This document shows positions 1 through 7,979 of a stretch of 64,000 nucleotides of DNA, piece by piece. Under the pieces are notes generated by a model. It was not told the DNA's origin and searched no databases. It saw only the letters and a program-made list of their open reading frames with translations. This stretch comes from DATDPM01 sp963841995. GTDB lineage: Bacteria; Pseudomonadota; Alphaproteobacteria; DATDPM01. The first letter of the stretch is position 1. Every line of letters starts with the position of its first letter. Both the position numbers and the translations under genes were made by a program. The stretch covers positions 210,909-274,908 of the forward strand of contig CAWJEX010000021.1 of assembly GCA_963841995.1 (NCBI GenBank), written 5' to 3'.

Positions 1-519
1 GCGGCACTCGATTCCATCCGAACCCGGCATCCCGACATCGAACTTTGGGTCGACGCCGGAATCGGAACGCGCGCTGCCCTCCGGGAGTGGGGCACCAAAG
101 GGCTCGGCCTTCCCGTGGTTGGCAGCGAGAGCCTTGAGAGCTTCGCGGAATGGCGGAGAATCCGCGACGACGGGGAGGTTGTTCTATCCCTCGATTTTAA
201 GGGGGCGCGGTTTCTCGGGCCGGCGCCGTTGAGTCATTTGGGCACCACTTGGCCCTCGCGGATTTTGGTCATGGACCTGATTCACGTCGGAACCGGGCGA
301 GGCCCTAATTTTTCGCGTATTGCGGAAATCCGGCGTCGCGCCGCAGCGAGCCAGGTCTTTGCCGCGGGCGGCGTGCGTGGCGTCCTCGATCTCAAATGCC
401 TGGCGGCCATCGGCGCCACAGGGGCCTTGGTGGCGAGCGCGTTTCACGATGGACGACTTGGCCGGGCGCAGTTGGCTCGCTTTATGCGCAATGCCCAAAG
501 CCGAGGGAGACGACCGTGA
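1..519 (+). CDS. HisA/HisF-like TIM-barrel protein of the H4MPT locus, 5' end outside the window
   Basis: The reading frame is open from base 1 and ends at 519, giving about 172 residues without a start, so the N-terminus lies before the window. The text reads like the C-terminal half of a phosphoribosyl-isomerase-type barrel: repeated beta-strand/loop units ending in Asp or Gly (WVDAGIG, VLSLDFKG, VFAAGGVRG, GALVASAFHDGR). HisA-like proteins of unknown reaction occur in the H4MPT/methylofuran gene clusters of methylotrophs, and the convergent fae and mch nearby fit that group better than true histidine synthesis. The role in cofactor synthesis is inferred from context only. Confidence 0.6.
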   Translation, partial: AALDSIRTRHPDIELWVDAGIGTRAALREWGTKGLGLPVVGSESLESFAEWRRIRDDGEVVLSLDFKGARFLGPAPLSHLGTTWPSRILVMDLIHVGTGRGPNFSRIAEIRRRAAASQVFAAGGVRGVLDLKCLAAIGATGALVASAFHDGRLGRAQLARFMRNAQSRGRRP

Positions 520-594
520 GGGGACTCACGGCTCTTGGATGGTTCGCGGTTACGGCGATTTGAATCCCACTCAAAGCGTCGCCAAAAAAATAGA

Positions 595-613
595 GGGAGG
601 CTTTTGGCCTCCC
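595..613. terminator. Bidirectional hairpin terminator between convergent HisA-like gene and fae
   Basis: A 7-bp perfect stem (GGGAGGC / GCCTCCC) with loop TTTTG. On the plus strand it is followed by a T-rich run (TTATTCTTTT); on the minus strand by seven T residues, the complement of the A-run at 583-590. It sits between a plus gene ending at 519 and a minus gene ending at 756. The rest of 520-755 shows no gene. Confidence 0.7.
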
Positions 614-755
614 CCCTTATTCTTTTGGATTCTCTTGGAACTCGCCTTTTAGAATGCCACGTCGAGCATCATCCGCCCGTCAGCATCCTCAGCAACTTCG
701 ACAACCAACCCCCGCCTTGTTGCGAGCCTTTGGCCGGCCCGGAGTCGCGGGACTG

Positions 756-1265
756 TCACCCAGCCGCGAACGGATGCTTCGCCGTACCGCGCTGTGCCAC
801 CACGTCGCGGGCCTTCGGCTCGCCGGCAACTGCGCGCTTGATCGACATCTTCACGGCTTCGTAGTTGAACTTCTGGATCTTGGCGTCGTCATTGGCTTGC
901 CAGTGGATGAACACGCCGACGGAGATGAAAATGTCATCGGCTTCTTCCGCCGGGATGGTGCCGTCCGCGACGCAATCCGTCACGGCTTGTGCCACGCCAG
1001 CCTGGGCCGGGCCGAACATCTGCACGGCCTGCTTCGCGCCCTTGATCGTGACCTTGTTGAACATCACGGTCGCCGGTTTGCACATCAGATTCGGGGTGAG
1101 AACGGCGAGCAGGCCGTTCACGCCTTCTTTCTGATTGGTCAACGTCAGCATAAATGCGGTCTCCGCGGAACCGCCGCGAGGGCCCAAGATCAGATCAATG
1201 TGAGCGACTTCGTTGCCGTCGCCGACAAGCGCCTCACCGACCATCGTTTTTGTGATTTTCGCCAT
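756..1265 (-). CDS. fae: Formaldehyde-activating enzyme (Fae)
   Basis: Fae catalyses condensation of formaldehyde with tetrahydromethanopterin to methylene-H4MPT in the cytoplasm, the entry step of the H4MPT pathway. The 169-residue product has the usual family length and near-canonical text throughout: GEALVGDGNEVAHIDLI with the conserved catalytic His (H22), MFNKVTI, AVQMFGPAQAGVAQAV and VGVFIHW. A strong Shine-Dalgarno run (GGGGAGGAG) lies about 7 bases before the ATG, as expected for a very highly expressed protein. It is the last gene of the minus-strand C1 block, 91 bp after the CitG-like gene, and probably has its own promoter in that gap. Confidence 0.97.
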   Translation of the reverse strand: MAKITKTMVGEALVGDGNEVAHIDLILGPRGGSAETAFMLTLTNQKEGVNGLLAVLTPNLMCKPATVMFNKVTIKGAKQAVQMFGPAQAGVAQAVTDCVADGTIPAEEADDIFISVGVFIHWQANDDAKIQKFNYEAVKMSIKRAVAGEPKARDVVAQRGTAKHPFAAG

Positions 1266-1301
1266 AAGTACTCCTCCCCTGTGTTGACAGACTCATCCGA
1301 A

Positions 1302-1319
1302 TTGCGAATTTTTTCGCAA
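1302..1319. promoter_or_regulatory. Inverted repeat upstream of fae
   Basis: TTGCGAA-TTTT-TTCGCAA is a perfect 7-bp inverted repeat with a 4-base spacer, 36 bp before the fae start. It may be an operator or a leader hairpin. There is no further support for a specific regulator. Confidence 0.3.
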
Positions 1320-1356
1320 ATTAAAAAACCGCATACGTCGCAGGTGGGGGCAGACC

Positions 1357-2301
1357 TTACGGCGCCAACCCCCCCATTCGGCCAGCGGTGCGATGGGCCA
1401 CTATATCCAGAAGCCGGTAGGCGAGCAAGCTGGCAACGGTCAGATCGGCGCTCGTTCCCGGGTTAATTCCACGGCGTTTTAACTCGGAATCAAAGGCTAT
1501 TAGCACCCATTCCATGCGCTCGGGGTCGTCGAGATGCGCGAAGGCCTTGGCAATCTCAGAGGCTTCGCCCTGCACCTCCGCGGCCGGTTTTGGCCCGTGT
1601 TTGCGGACGATGTGCGAATTGGGAAACTGGCTGAGAAAGGCGAGATAGACGGCGGTCGTCGCCCAATTCCGGCCTTTTGGGTGCCCTGCAAATCGCTTGA
1701 CAGCGGCGCGCAACGCCGGAACACCGATTTCAAAAACATTTTTGAAGGAATTCGCATATTGCCAGGCGATCCGATCGCGCTTCGCCGCTTCGCGCATGGC
1801 GGTAATCAAGCTCGATTTGGCCGGCGCGTTCACGTCGTATTTCTTGCTTTTCCCCAATCCGGCGGGGCGCGCCTGGGCAATCGCGGCGAAGGCGTTTTTC
1901 GCGTCGTCGATACTGAGGCCCTTCAGAATTTTTTCCAATGCGTTGCGGAATTTCTTTTCGGTCACAGCACTGGCCGGGCTGACGGAGAGAGCCGCATGAA
2001 TCAGCGGCGCTGCCAGCAAGACGATTCCAAGATTCGTATTGCATTGGACCTGAGCCAGCGTCGCGTCGACCGCGGCGGCGATTCGGCCGCCGACCGTCAA
2101 ATCCGGTTGCGCGATGGCGCGCGACGCAACCTTCGCGCTGGTTTGAAAATCGCGCACCGTCATGCCCTGGCCTTCGGCATAAACGTGCACATTGCCGGGT
2201 TTCAGTGCTTCGAGCTCATCGAGACAGGCGTGCTCGAACGCGTCTCGAACGGCATCGGCGAAGGTCCTTGGGAAAACAGACTTTTTCCTTCGTACCGTCA
2301 C
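1357..2301 (-). CDS. Triphosphoribosyl-dephospho-CoA synthase-like protein (CitG/MdcB family) of the C1 locus
   Basis: The 314-residue protein matches the CitG/MdcB fold by its characteristic segments: EALKPGNVHVY near residue 40, CNTNLGIVLLAAPL near 90-100 and NPGTSADLTVASLL near the C-terminus. True family members join dephospho-CoA and ATP to make the prosthetic-group precursor of citrate or malonate decarboxylase, but none of those enzymes is encoded here. A member of this family is a standard component of methylotroph H4MPT clusters, so a role in H4MPT or methylofuran synthesis is more likely. It follows the RimK-like gene by 24 bp and is probably co-transcribed with it. Confidence 0.85.
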   Translation of the reverse strand: MTVRRKKSVFPRTFADAVRDAFEHACLDELEALKPGNVHVYAEGQGMTVRDFQTSAKVASRAIAQPDLTVGGRIAAAVDATLAQVQCNTNLGIVLLAAPLIHAALSVSPASAVTEKKFRNALEKILKGLSIDDAKNAFAAIAQARPAGLGKSKKYDVNAPAKSSLITAMREAAKRDRIAWQYANSFKNVFEIGVPALRAAVKRFAGHPKGRNWATTAVYLAFLSQFPNSHIVRKHGPKPAAEVQGEASEIAKAFAHLDDPERMEWVLIAFDSELKRRGINPGTSADLTVASLLAYRLLDIVAHRTAGRMGGLAP

Positions 2302-2325
2302 GGACGCCCCATCACCGGTGTGCCA

Positions 2326-3240
2326 TCACGAAACGGCGGCGCGCGAACCGGCCTGGGGAAGACGCGTCAGAAAATCGTCGACGATCGCTTGGGCGACGTC
2401 GAAATCGGTGACGCTCTGCAATCCCTTCCAAGCGGGCACGCTGTTGACTTCGAGAATAAGAAACTTGCCGTCGCGGTCGCGGACGATATCAACACCCGCG
2501 TAACCGGCTCCGACCGCGCGCGCGGCGGCGACCGCAAGATGCGCCGGCTCGCCCTCGGCCGCGGTCGCTTCGCACTCAGCACCCTGCATCACATTGGTGA
2601 TCCAGTGGCGGCCGCGGCGGATCATTGCGGCGATCGCGCGGTCGCCGGCGACGAAGATGCGCCAGTCATGCCAGCTCCCGGTTCCGGTATCGATGAAACG
2701 CTGCAGGTAATAGGCGCCGTTTACCTCCGCCGGTTCGGGAATCGCCGGCGTTTCGAGCAGCCGCAAGCCCACACCCTGGGAGCCGAATAGCGGCTTCACG
2801 ACCACCTTCTCGCCGGCGGCAATTTCGGCGGCGACGACGGCTCGCGCCCGCTCGGCATTTTCCGTCACCCATGTCGGCGGTGTCGGCAAGCCGGCATTGC
2901 GCACGAGAAAGCTGGTCATGGATTTATCGACCGTGCGTTCGAGGCAGCGGGCGTCGTTGTGAGTGACCACGCCCAGGGCCTCCATTGCATGCAGCATGCC
3001 GAGCCGGAGCGTGATCTGTTCCAGACTCCCCGAGGAGATCAGCCGGACCAAAGCGCCGTCGGGAAGCGCGTCTTCGAAACCGGGAACGCGAAGGCCGGTT
3101 GGCGCCGCCGTATCGATCGCGCAGTCCATCAGGGAGAGCACGGTACTGGCGACTCCGCGCGATGCCAGCGCAGAGGTTAGGCGGCGCGCATGCCAATCGG
3201 GCGCGTCGCTGAAGATGGCGACTTGCCTAGCCGCCCTCAA
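2326..3240 (-). CDS. RimK-type ATP-grasp ligase of the H4MPT/methylofuran locus
   Basis: A 304-residue ATP-grasp protein of the RimK type. The central ATP-binding part has VVVKPLFGSQGVGLRLL and YYLQRFI, followed by WRIFVAGDRAIAAM and the Mg-binding end FLILEVNSVPAWKGLQ. Related ligases add glutamate to tetrahydromethanopterin, coenzyme F420 or ribosomal protein S6. In this cluster the plausible substrate is the glutamyl tail of methylofuran or an H4MPT precursor, which is inference. Its start overlaps the 3' end of mch by 14 bp, which argues for translational coupling. Confidence 0.85.
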   Translation of the reverse strand: MRAARQVAIFSDAPDWHARRLTSALASRGVASTVLSLMDCAIDTAAPTGLRVPGFEDALPDGALVRLISSGSLEQITLRLGMLHAMEALGVVTHNDARCLERTVDKSMTSFLVRNAGLPTPPTWVTENAERARAVVAAEIAAGEKVVVKPLFGSQGVGLRLLETPAIPEPAEVNGAYYLQRFIDTGTGSWHDWRIFVAGDRAIAAMIRRGRHWITNVMQGAECEATAAEGEPAHLAVAAARAVGAGYAGVDIVRDRDGKFLILEVNSVPAWKGLQSVTDFDVAQAIVDDFLTRLPQAGSRAAVS

Positions 3241-4237
3241 ATCCGAAAGACCTGTCGAGCAGGCCCTCGTTCACGCCGCCGCTGTGGAAGGTTCGTCCGG
3301 AGTCCAGCGCCGTGACGATAGCGCGCGCGGGGCTGAACAACTTGTCGTCGATGGCGTAGAAATCGCCCTTATAGGCTTTGAAAATCTCGGCGAAGGGCCT
3401 GCCGTAATCGCGACTGCTTTGGCCAGGAAGGTCATGGGCCAACTTTTTCGCTTCGTCGTCGGGGCCACGGACGAAGAGATGCACGGCGCCGCCGAAGATG
3501 ATCGCATCGTTGGTACGGCCCATGCCGGTCAGAAAATCCTTGCCCGGAGGGCTAAGGGGCGCAACACCGCCGCCATCGACAATGCGCTCCAGCGGAAAAT
3601 GCAAAGCATGCGCCTTGTGAATGGCAACTTCGAGAACGCGGCCCACCACCTGAGTGGCGCCGGCAAGACTGGTTGTCGGCGTCAAAATAATGGTGATGTC
3701 TTTTTTCGCCACCGCACAGTCGCGGCTCACCTTATCGATAATTTCCGCCGGCGGGAGCTTGTCGACCTCAAGGACGAGGCAGGCGGTGTCGGCTTTGTCC
3801 TTGTAGCCGAGTTCGGCGAACAGTTCCTCGCGCGCGGCCAAAGCGCGGGCCGGGCCGGAGCCAAGCGCGGTAAACCCGCCGCCGGACAAACTCCATCCGG
3901 CGTATTGACTGCCCAAACAGGCGAGCACCGGATTGAAGGAGCGGACGGCAATCGACCACGGCCAATTGCGGAATGTCGGTTGCGGCCCAATTCCAACCTG
4001 GCCCAAGCCGCCCATGCAAATCTCGGTGATGATTTGCCCAGCCTCGAGCCCGCCCGGATGCTTGATACCGGCGTCGACAATGGTGACGCCATCGGCGGTC
4101 TTTTCGACGCCGACGCGAAGCGTTTGGGCATTGTCGATGAGATGACGGACGAGCGGCTGAACGAGATGGCCGACGCTCGGCCAATCCGGTTTCGCCGCGG
4201 CGGCTTTCCCAGCTGCTTTTGTGTCGTGCTGGCTCAC
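3227..4237 (-). CDS. mch: Methenyltetrahydromethanopterin cyclohydrolase (Mch)
   Basis: Mch interconverts methenyl-H4MPT and formyl-H4MPT in the cytosol, the third step of the formaldehyde-oxidation branch. The 336-residue product is slightly longer than usual because of an Ala/Lys-rich N-terminus of about 18 residues. Diagnostic segments include HPGGLEAGQIITEICMGGLG, SFNPVLACLGSQYAGW, ILTPTTSLAGATQVVGR and FPLERIVDGGGVAPL. The gene lies between two ATP-grasp genes, 13 bp after the upstream one, an arrangement close to that of Methylobacterium H4MPT clusters. Confidence 0.96.
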   Translation of the reverse strand: MSQHDTKAAGKAAAAKPDWPSVGHLVQPLVRHLIDNAQTLRVGVEKTADGVTIVDAGIKHPGGLEAGQIITEICMGGLGQVGIGPQPTFRNWPWSIAVRSFNPVLACLGSQYAGWSLSGGGFTALGSGPARALAAREELFAELGYKDKADTACLVLEVDKLPPAEIIDKVSRDCAVAKKDITIILTPTTSLAGATQVVGRVLEVAIHKAHALHFPLERIVDGGGVAPLSPPGKDFLTGMGRTNDAIIFGGAVHLFVRGPDDEAKKLAHDLPGQSSRDYGRPFAEIFKAYKGDFYAIDDKLFSPARAIVTALDSGRTFHSGGVNEGLLDRSFGFEGG

Positions 4238-4250
4238 GATTCCCGTTTCT

Positions 4251-5450
4251 TCACGGTTGTTCCCCCTGTTCGCGCAGCGACGCCGCTCGCGCGAAACAGG
4301 ACTGCATACACTGCTCTATCGCCACCCGTAAAGCCTTGCTGCGGGCGTGAGCGGCCTTTCGAGCATCCCGCGCAGTCGGTCCTTCGCCAAAAACCGTGCA
4401 GATCGGCTCTTCAGGTTTGATGCGGAATCGCGCTTTCGGCCGGTCCGCGGCCCATTCCGGCCAGGGGAATCCTGGTGGAAAGATCATCTCTTCCTTCGTA
4501 TAGAGAATGACGCTTGCGACGGCGCGCGGCCGACCGCGCGCAGCGCCGATGGAAGGCATTTCGCCGCAACACGCCCGCACATGCAGATCGAGGAGCGAGA
4601 CGCCCAGGAGACGTTCGTAAACCTCGAGCGTAGCGCCGGGCCGCGGATTAACTTCGATCACCGAAAATTCACCGCGCGGAATATCGGCAATGAAATCGAC
4701 GCTGGTGAGGCCGACGAGTTCGAGTCGTTGCGCGAGTTTCAGCGCCGCGTCGGCAATCTGCCGTTGCAGCGTGGCGCCGAGCGCTGCGGGCGCAGCGGCG
4801 CCGCCGAACCGAAACGGTGTGGCGGAAGAGGGCGCGGTCCATTGCTCGCTCAGTCCCAAAATTTTGGTCACGCATCCATTGGCCAGGACAAGTGCCGAGA
4901 CCGGCGTTCCAGCGACCAGGCGCTGATAATAAATTTTCGTGTTCGGCCGTGAATTTCGGGCGGCGTGGATATGAATGCCGCCCGAGCCGCCGGTTCGCTT
5001 GACGAGCCAGCCTTCGAGTTGTTGCGGCCGATCGAGGCGGATTTCGGGGTGGCGCAAGCCAAGTTCCCCGAGGATCGCCGAAAAACCGACGGGGTTTTTG
5101 CAGCGGGCGATTACCGTCGGCGAATTGCCGAGCAGCCGGCGGCCCTTGGCAAGCTCGGCTAATAATTCCGGCCGATCTTCGAAACCCGAGCCGTAGACAA
5201 AGCCGCCGCGCGGCTTGCCGAAGGCCGGCGCCACGCGGTTTGCCGCAGCGACGAGGTTTCGGCTCTTAAATCCGCCGGTTGGCGCGCGTGCCACGCGTTC
5301 GAACGCGAAGGCGACTTCGGCCAAGTCCTCGTCGCCGAAAAGATCGAGTGCCGCGATCTGGTAACCGCCGCGCCGCCCGGAAGCCGCAAGGGCGCGAGCC
5401 GAGGACGCAATGACCAGGAGGCTATTTGAGCCCCACGAGCTTGCGGGCAA
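4251..5450 (-). CDS. ATP-grasp domain protein of the H4MPT locus
   Basis: An ATP-grasp protein of the kind found in every methylotroph H4MPT cluster, reaction unproven. The N-terminal region reads LLVIASSARALAAS and LFGDEDLAE, the ATP-binding part has GWLVKRTGGSGGIHIH and TPVSALVLANG, and the Mg-binding end is FSVIEVNPRPGATLEVYERL. The frame is open back to 5519, but that would put 98 bp over mtdB. Homology-like text begins only at about 5425, so a TTG at 5448-5450 is chosen, with low certainty. The start overlaps the mtdB stop, so expression is probably coupled to mtdB. Confidence 0.75.
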   Translation of the reverse strand: MPASSWGSNSLLVIASSARALAASGRRGGYQIAALDLFGDEDLAEVAFAFERVARAPTGGFKSRNLVAAANRVAPAFGKPRGGFVYGSGFEDRPELLAELAKGRRLLGNSPTVIARCKNPVGFSAILGELGLRHPEIRLDRPQQLEGWLVKRTGGSGGIHIHAARNSRPNTKIYYQRLVAGTPVSALVLANGCVTKILGLSEQWTAPSSATPFRFGGAAAPAALGATLQRQIADAALKLAQRLELVGLTSVDFIADIPRGEFSVIEVNPRPGATLEVYERLLGVSLLDLHVRACCGEMPSIGAARGRPRAVASVILYTKEEMIFPPGFPWPEWAADRPKARFRIKPEEPICTVFGEGPTARDARKAAHARSKALRVAIEQCMQSCFARAASLREQGEQP

Positions 5451-6321
5451 CTTCAGTCGCTTCCAGGAAATTGAGATAGACCGGCTTCTCCGATGTGCAC
5501 AGCGTGACCAGAAGTTCACGCTGCGTCTTTATCTTGATGTCGCCGGAAGCCAGCGGGCCGATGGAATAGGCGCCCGATTCGAGCTTCACGCCGTCGTCTT
5601 TCAGCCCAACGCCTTCGATGCCGGGAGGCGGCACCGCGTTGACGTCGGCCACGACCTTGATCTGCGGCGCGGCCGCCAGTTGTTTCTTGCTCAGAACCTG
5701 CACGCCGGCGCGGGCCGCGCAGAACACGATGTCCGCGTCCTTGAGAATGGCGGCATTGAGCTCGTCGCTGCTGCCGTCGGCGGCCAGCACGGCGACGCCG
5801 AAGCGCGCTTTGAATTCCTCGGCCTTGCGCCGGACGTTGTCGATGCCGTCATAGCCGACGAGGGTGGCTTCGGCGCCGGCTTGCGCCGAAATGACGCCGC
5901 TGATGCTGCCGACAATGCCCTTGCCGCCGAAAATTTTGACCTTCAGGCCTTTTAGCGTCGTCTGGAACTTGTCCTTCAGCATCTTCTCGGTGCAAGCGAC
6001 CATCGCCGCCGCGGTCGTGAACGAGCCCGCGGGGTCGGGGAAGCAGGAAATCTCGTAGGGTGGCACCATCGCCGCTTTGGCCTTGTCGAGCATGTCGAGG
6101 GCGAGCGACGAGTCGCGGCCGCAAATGAAACAAGCGGTGCGTTTCACGTCGTTTACCGAGCGCGAAAAAATCATGTCTTGGATCAAGCCGCGCACATCCT
6201 TAACCGCGACATTGGGATACGGGATCACCGCATCGAAGCCGGCGTCATAAGCCATGTTCACGTCGAACGGGCTGACGTTTGGTTCCGGTGTGATCATGTG
6301 CAACAAATGCGGCCGTTCCAT
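5422..6321 (-). CDS. mtdB: Methylene-tetrahydromethanopterin dehydrogenase MtdB
   Basis: Oxidises methylene-H4MPT to methenyl-H4MPT with NAD(P)+, between Fae and Mch. The 299-residue protein opens with LLHMITPEPNVSPFDVNMA, contains VNDVKRTACFICGRD, and carries the nucleotide-binding glycine-rich loop GGKGIVGSISG near residue 130 followed by ATLVGYDG. H4MPT-cluster context and the FDVNMAYDAG start favour MtdB over the NADP-specific MtdA, but the coenzyme preference cannot be read with certainty from sequence alone. Confidence 0.92.
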   Translation of the reverse strand: MERPHLLHMITPEPNVSPFDVNMAYDAGFDAVIPYPNVAVKDVRGLIQDMIFSRSVNDVKRTACFICGRDSSLALDMLDKAKAAMVPPYEISCFPDPAGSFTTAAAMVACTEKMLKDKFQTTLKGLKVKIFGGKGIVGSISGVISAQAGAEATLVGYDGIDNVRRKAEEFKARFGVAVLAADGSSDELNAAILKDADIVFCAARAGVQVLSKKQLAAAPQIKVVADVNAVPPPGIEGVGLKDDGVKLESGAYSIGPLASGDIKIKTQRELLVTLCTSEKPVYLNFLEATEVARKLVGLK

Positions 6322-6391
6322 ACCTGGATCCTTTTCCTTTCAAAATATCCGATTGTTGGGCTTTTTTGCCCGGGATCAGCGGAGTCAGTTT

Positions 6392-7441
6392 TTATTTCGC
6401 GGCCGCCATCGGGAACCCTATGGCAACCCGTCCCCCTTCGTTCCGGCCCCGGCATATCATGAAGCGGAGCCGATCGTCACCAGCCCATTTGCGCCTAGCC
6501 GATTGGAGGAGAGCCGAGGCCTCGGCGGTATTTTCGATGAAAGCAAAACCGGTCGGTCCCCAAGAACTTTGCCCGATACCCTCCACCCCTTCGCATTTGA
6601 GCCAATCGAGCACGGTTGCAACCCTGGGGCTGGCAAAGCGTCCACCCTGGAAAGGGGCGAAATAGTCGCCGACAGCATTCTGAATTTCTGCCGCCGCCGT
6701 GGCAAAACGGCGAAAATCGCCTTCCGCCGCGGCCGGCAATAGCGCCATGAGAACTAAACGGCAAAGATGGCCCGAGAGGTCGGCCGTAAATGGCGGCAGT
6801 TTGCCAAAGGCCGCGCGCTCGGCTTCCCCATGGAGCCCTGTTGCCGATTCGTCCAGCACAAGTAGTACGCGCCAGCCTTGTGGAAACTCAACGCGGCTCA
6901 CGATGGGGGCTGATTCATCCCCATCGATGCGCCGGCCGCCATCGACAAGAAGCCCGCCCTGCTCGAATGCGCCGATGCCGACGCCCGAACGCTCGCCGCG
7001 CCCGAGCATTTTGGCGATTGCCCGAGGGGTCCAATCGCCATGATGGGCATCTGGCGGGTAGAGCTGGACGATAGCGGTTCCGACAGCCAAAGCCATTTGA
7101 GTCCCGGAGCCAAGACCGGCGTGCTCCGGAATCGCTTGAGAAATCGTCAAATCGATTCCGCTCTTGACCTTCAGCGCGGCGAGCATGCGTTGTGCGAAAT
7201 CGGTGGCGCGCGCCGACGATGGGCCGGTGGCCCTCAAGGTTTCTGCGGGAACGGCCGACAGCCGCATTTCGACTTCCGCCAAAGCCAAGCCAATGCTGCC
7301 GAAGCGGCGTCCCAAGCCACCATCGAGATCGAGAAATCCCAAATGCAGACGCGCCGGTACCGCAACTTCGACGGAAGCCGTGGTTCGCTGCGGGAAGCTC
7401 AGATTTTTCAATCCGGAGTCCATGGTCTTTGCATACACCAA
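6392..7441 (-). CDS. mptG: Beta-ribofuranosylaminobenzene 5'-phosphate synthase-like GHMP protein (MptG)
   Basis: MptG joins PRPP to 4-hydroxybenzoate or p-aminobenzoate with loss of CO2, the first committed step of H4MPT synthesis. The 349-residue product has GHMP-kinase features: PARLHLGFLDLDGGLGRRFG near the N-terminus, the phosphate-binding loop PEHAGLGSGTQMALAVG near residue 105, and SSWGPTGFAF near the C-terminus. The frame opens with GTG at 7441; an ATG six codons later (7423) is an equally good start. It is the first gene of the minus-strand C1 block, divergent from the PCD-like gene. Confidence 0.9.
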   Translation of the reverse strand: MVYAKTMDSGLKNLSFPQRTTASVEVAVPARLHLGFLDLDGGLGRRFGSIGLALAEVEMRLSAVPAETLRATGPSSARATDFAQRMLAALKVKSGIDLTISQAIPEHAGLGSGTQMALAVGTAIVQLYPPDAHHGDWTPRAIAKMLGRGERSGVGIGAFEQGGLLVDGGRRIDGDESAPIVSRVEFPQGWRVLLVLDESATGLHGEAERAAFGKLPPFTADLSGHLCRLVLMALLPAAAEGDFRRFATAAAEIQNAVGDYFAPFQGGRFASPRVATVLDWLKCEGVEGIGQSSWGPTGFAFIENTAEASALLQSARRKWAGDDRLRFMICRGRNEGGRVAIGFPMAAAK

Positions 7442-7555
7442 GTGTAGGGTAACCAGTGTAAAGGAATGGCGGGGTCTTGTCGCCCGCCCTTGCCCCGGTG
7501 TCTATGGCAGCATTAGCTTAGGGCGGCCATCGGGAGTCCGGCCAAGGAGGGGGCG

Positions 7556-7933
7556 ATGACGGAGCGCACGAAGGAACGGGTCTATAGCGACGCGGAGGTC
7601 GAGGAGCGGTTGAAGAAGGATCTGCCGCATTGGTCGCTCGATCGCGGCTGGATCCGGCGCAAATACCGCACCCATAGTTGGAAGGGGACGTTGATGGTCG
7701 TCAACACAATCGGTCATCTGGCCGAGGCGGCCTGGCATCATCCGGACATCACGGCCTCCTATGCATGGGTCGAGGTGCGCTTGATGAATTATGCGGCCAA
7801 AGGCATAACTGACAAAGATTTCACCTTGGCAAAAAAGATCGAGGACGTTATCCAGTGGCAGCCGGGTAAGGAAGGTGTCTGCGAAGGGACGCCGACCGAT
7901 CCGCGGTTTGCCTATCTGAAATACGACGACTAA
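7556..7933 (+). CDS. Pterin-4a-carbinolamine dehydratase-like protein (PCD/DCoH family)
   Basis: A 125-residue PCD/DCoH protein with the active-site block AEAAWHHPDITASYAWVEVRL, where the two His and the following Pro-Asp match the family signature. Typical family members dehydrate 4a-hydroxytetrahydrobiopterin during phenylalanine hydroxylation. No hydroxylase is present here, and a PCD-like gene is common in methylotroph H4MPT clusters, so a role in pterin cofactor maturation is likely. It is the first gene of the plus-strand block, 46 bp before fhcB. An extra C-terminal stretch of about 20 residues follows the core. Confidence 0.88.
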   Translation: MTERTKERVYSDAEVEERLKKDLPHWSLDRGWIRRKYRTHSWKGTLMVVNTIGHLAEAAWHHPDITASYAWVEVRLMNYAAKGITDKDFTLAKKIEDVIQWQPGKEGVCEGTPTDPRFAYLKYDD

Positions 7934-7979
7934 ATCGTATTGGCCCTGCTCAAAAACAACGGCTACTCAATCATAACGA

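Noticed and set aside
535..585. tRNA-like T-arm text (TTTGAATCCCACTC)
   Set aside because: The T-stem G and the T-loop consensus are not met, and no acceptor or anticodon stem can be drawn around it.
1534..2790. Long plus-strand frame of 418 codons across the CitG-like and RimK-like genes
   Set aside because: It is antisense to two well-recognised proteins, is Arg/Gly-rich, and lacks family text: a G+C-driven shadow frame.
2963..4420. Plus-strand frame of 485 codons antisense to mch
   Set aside because: mch on the other strand is unmistakable; composition is that of a complementary shadow.
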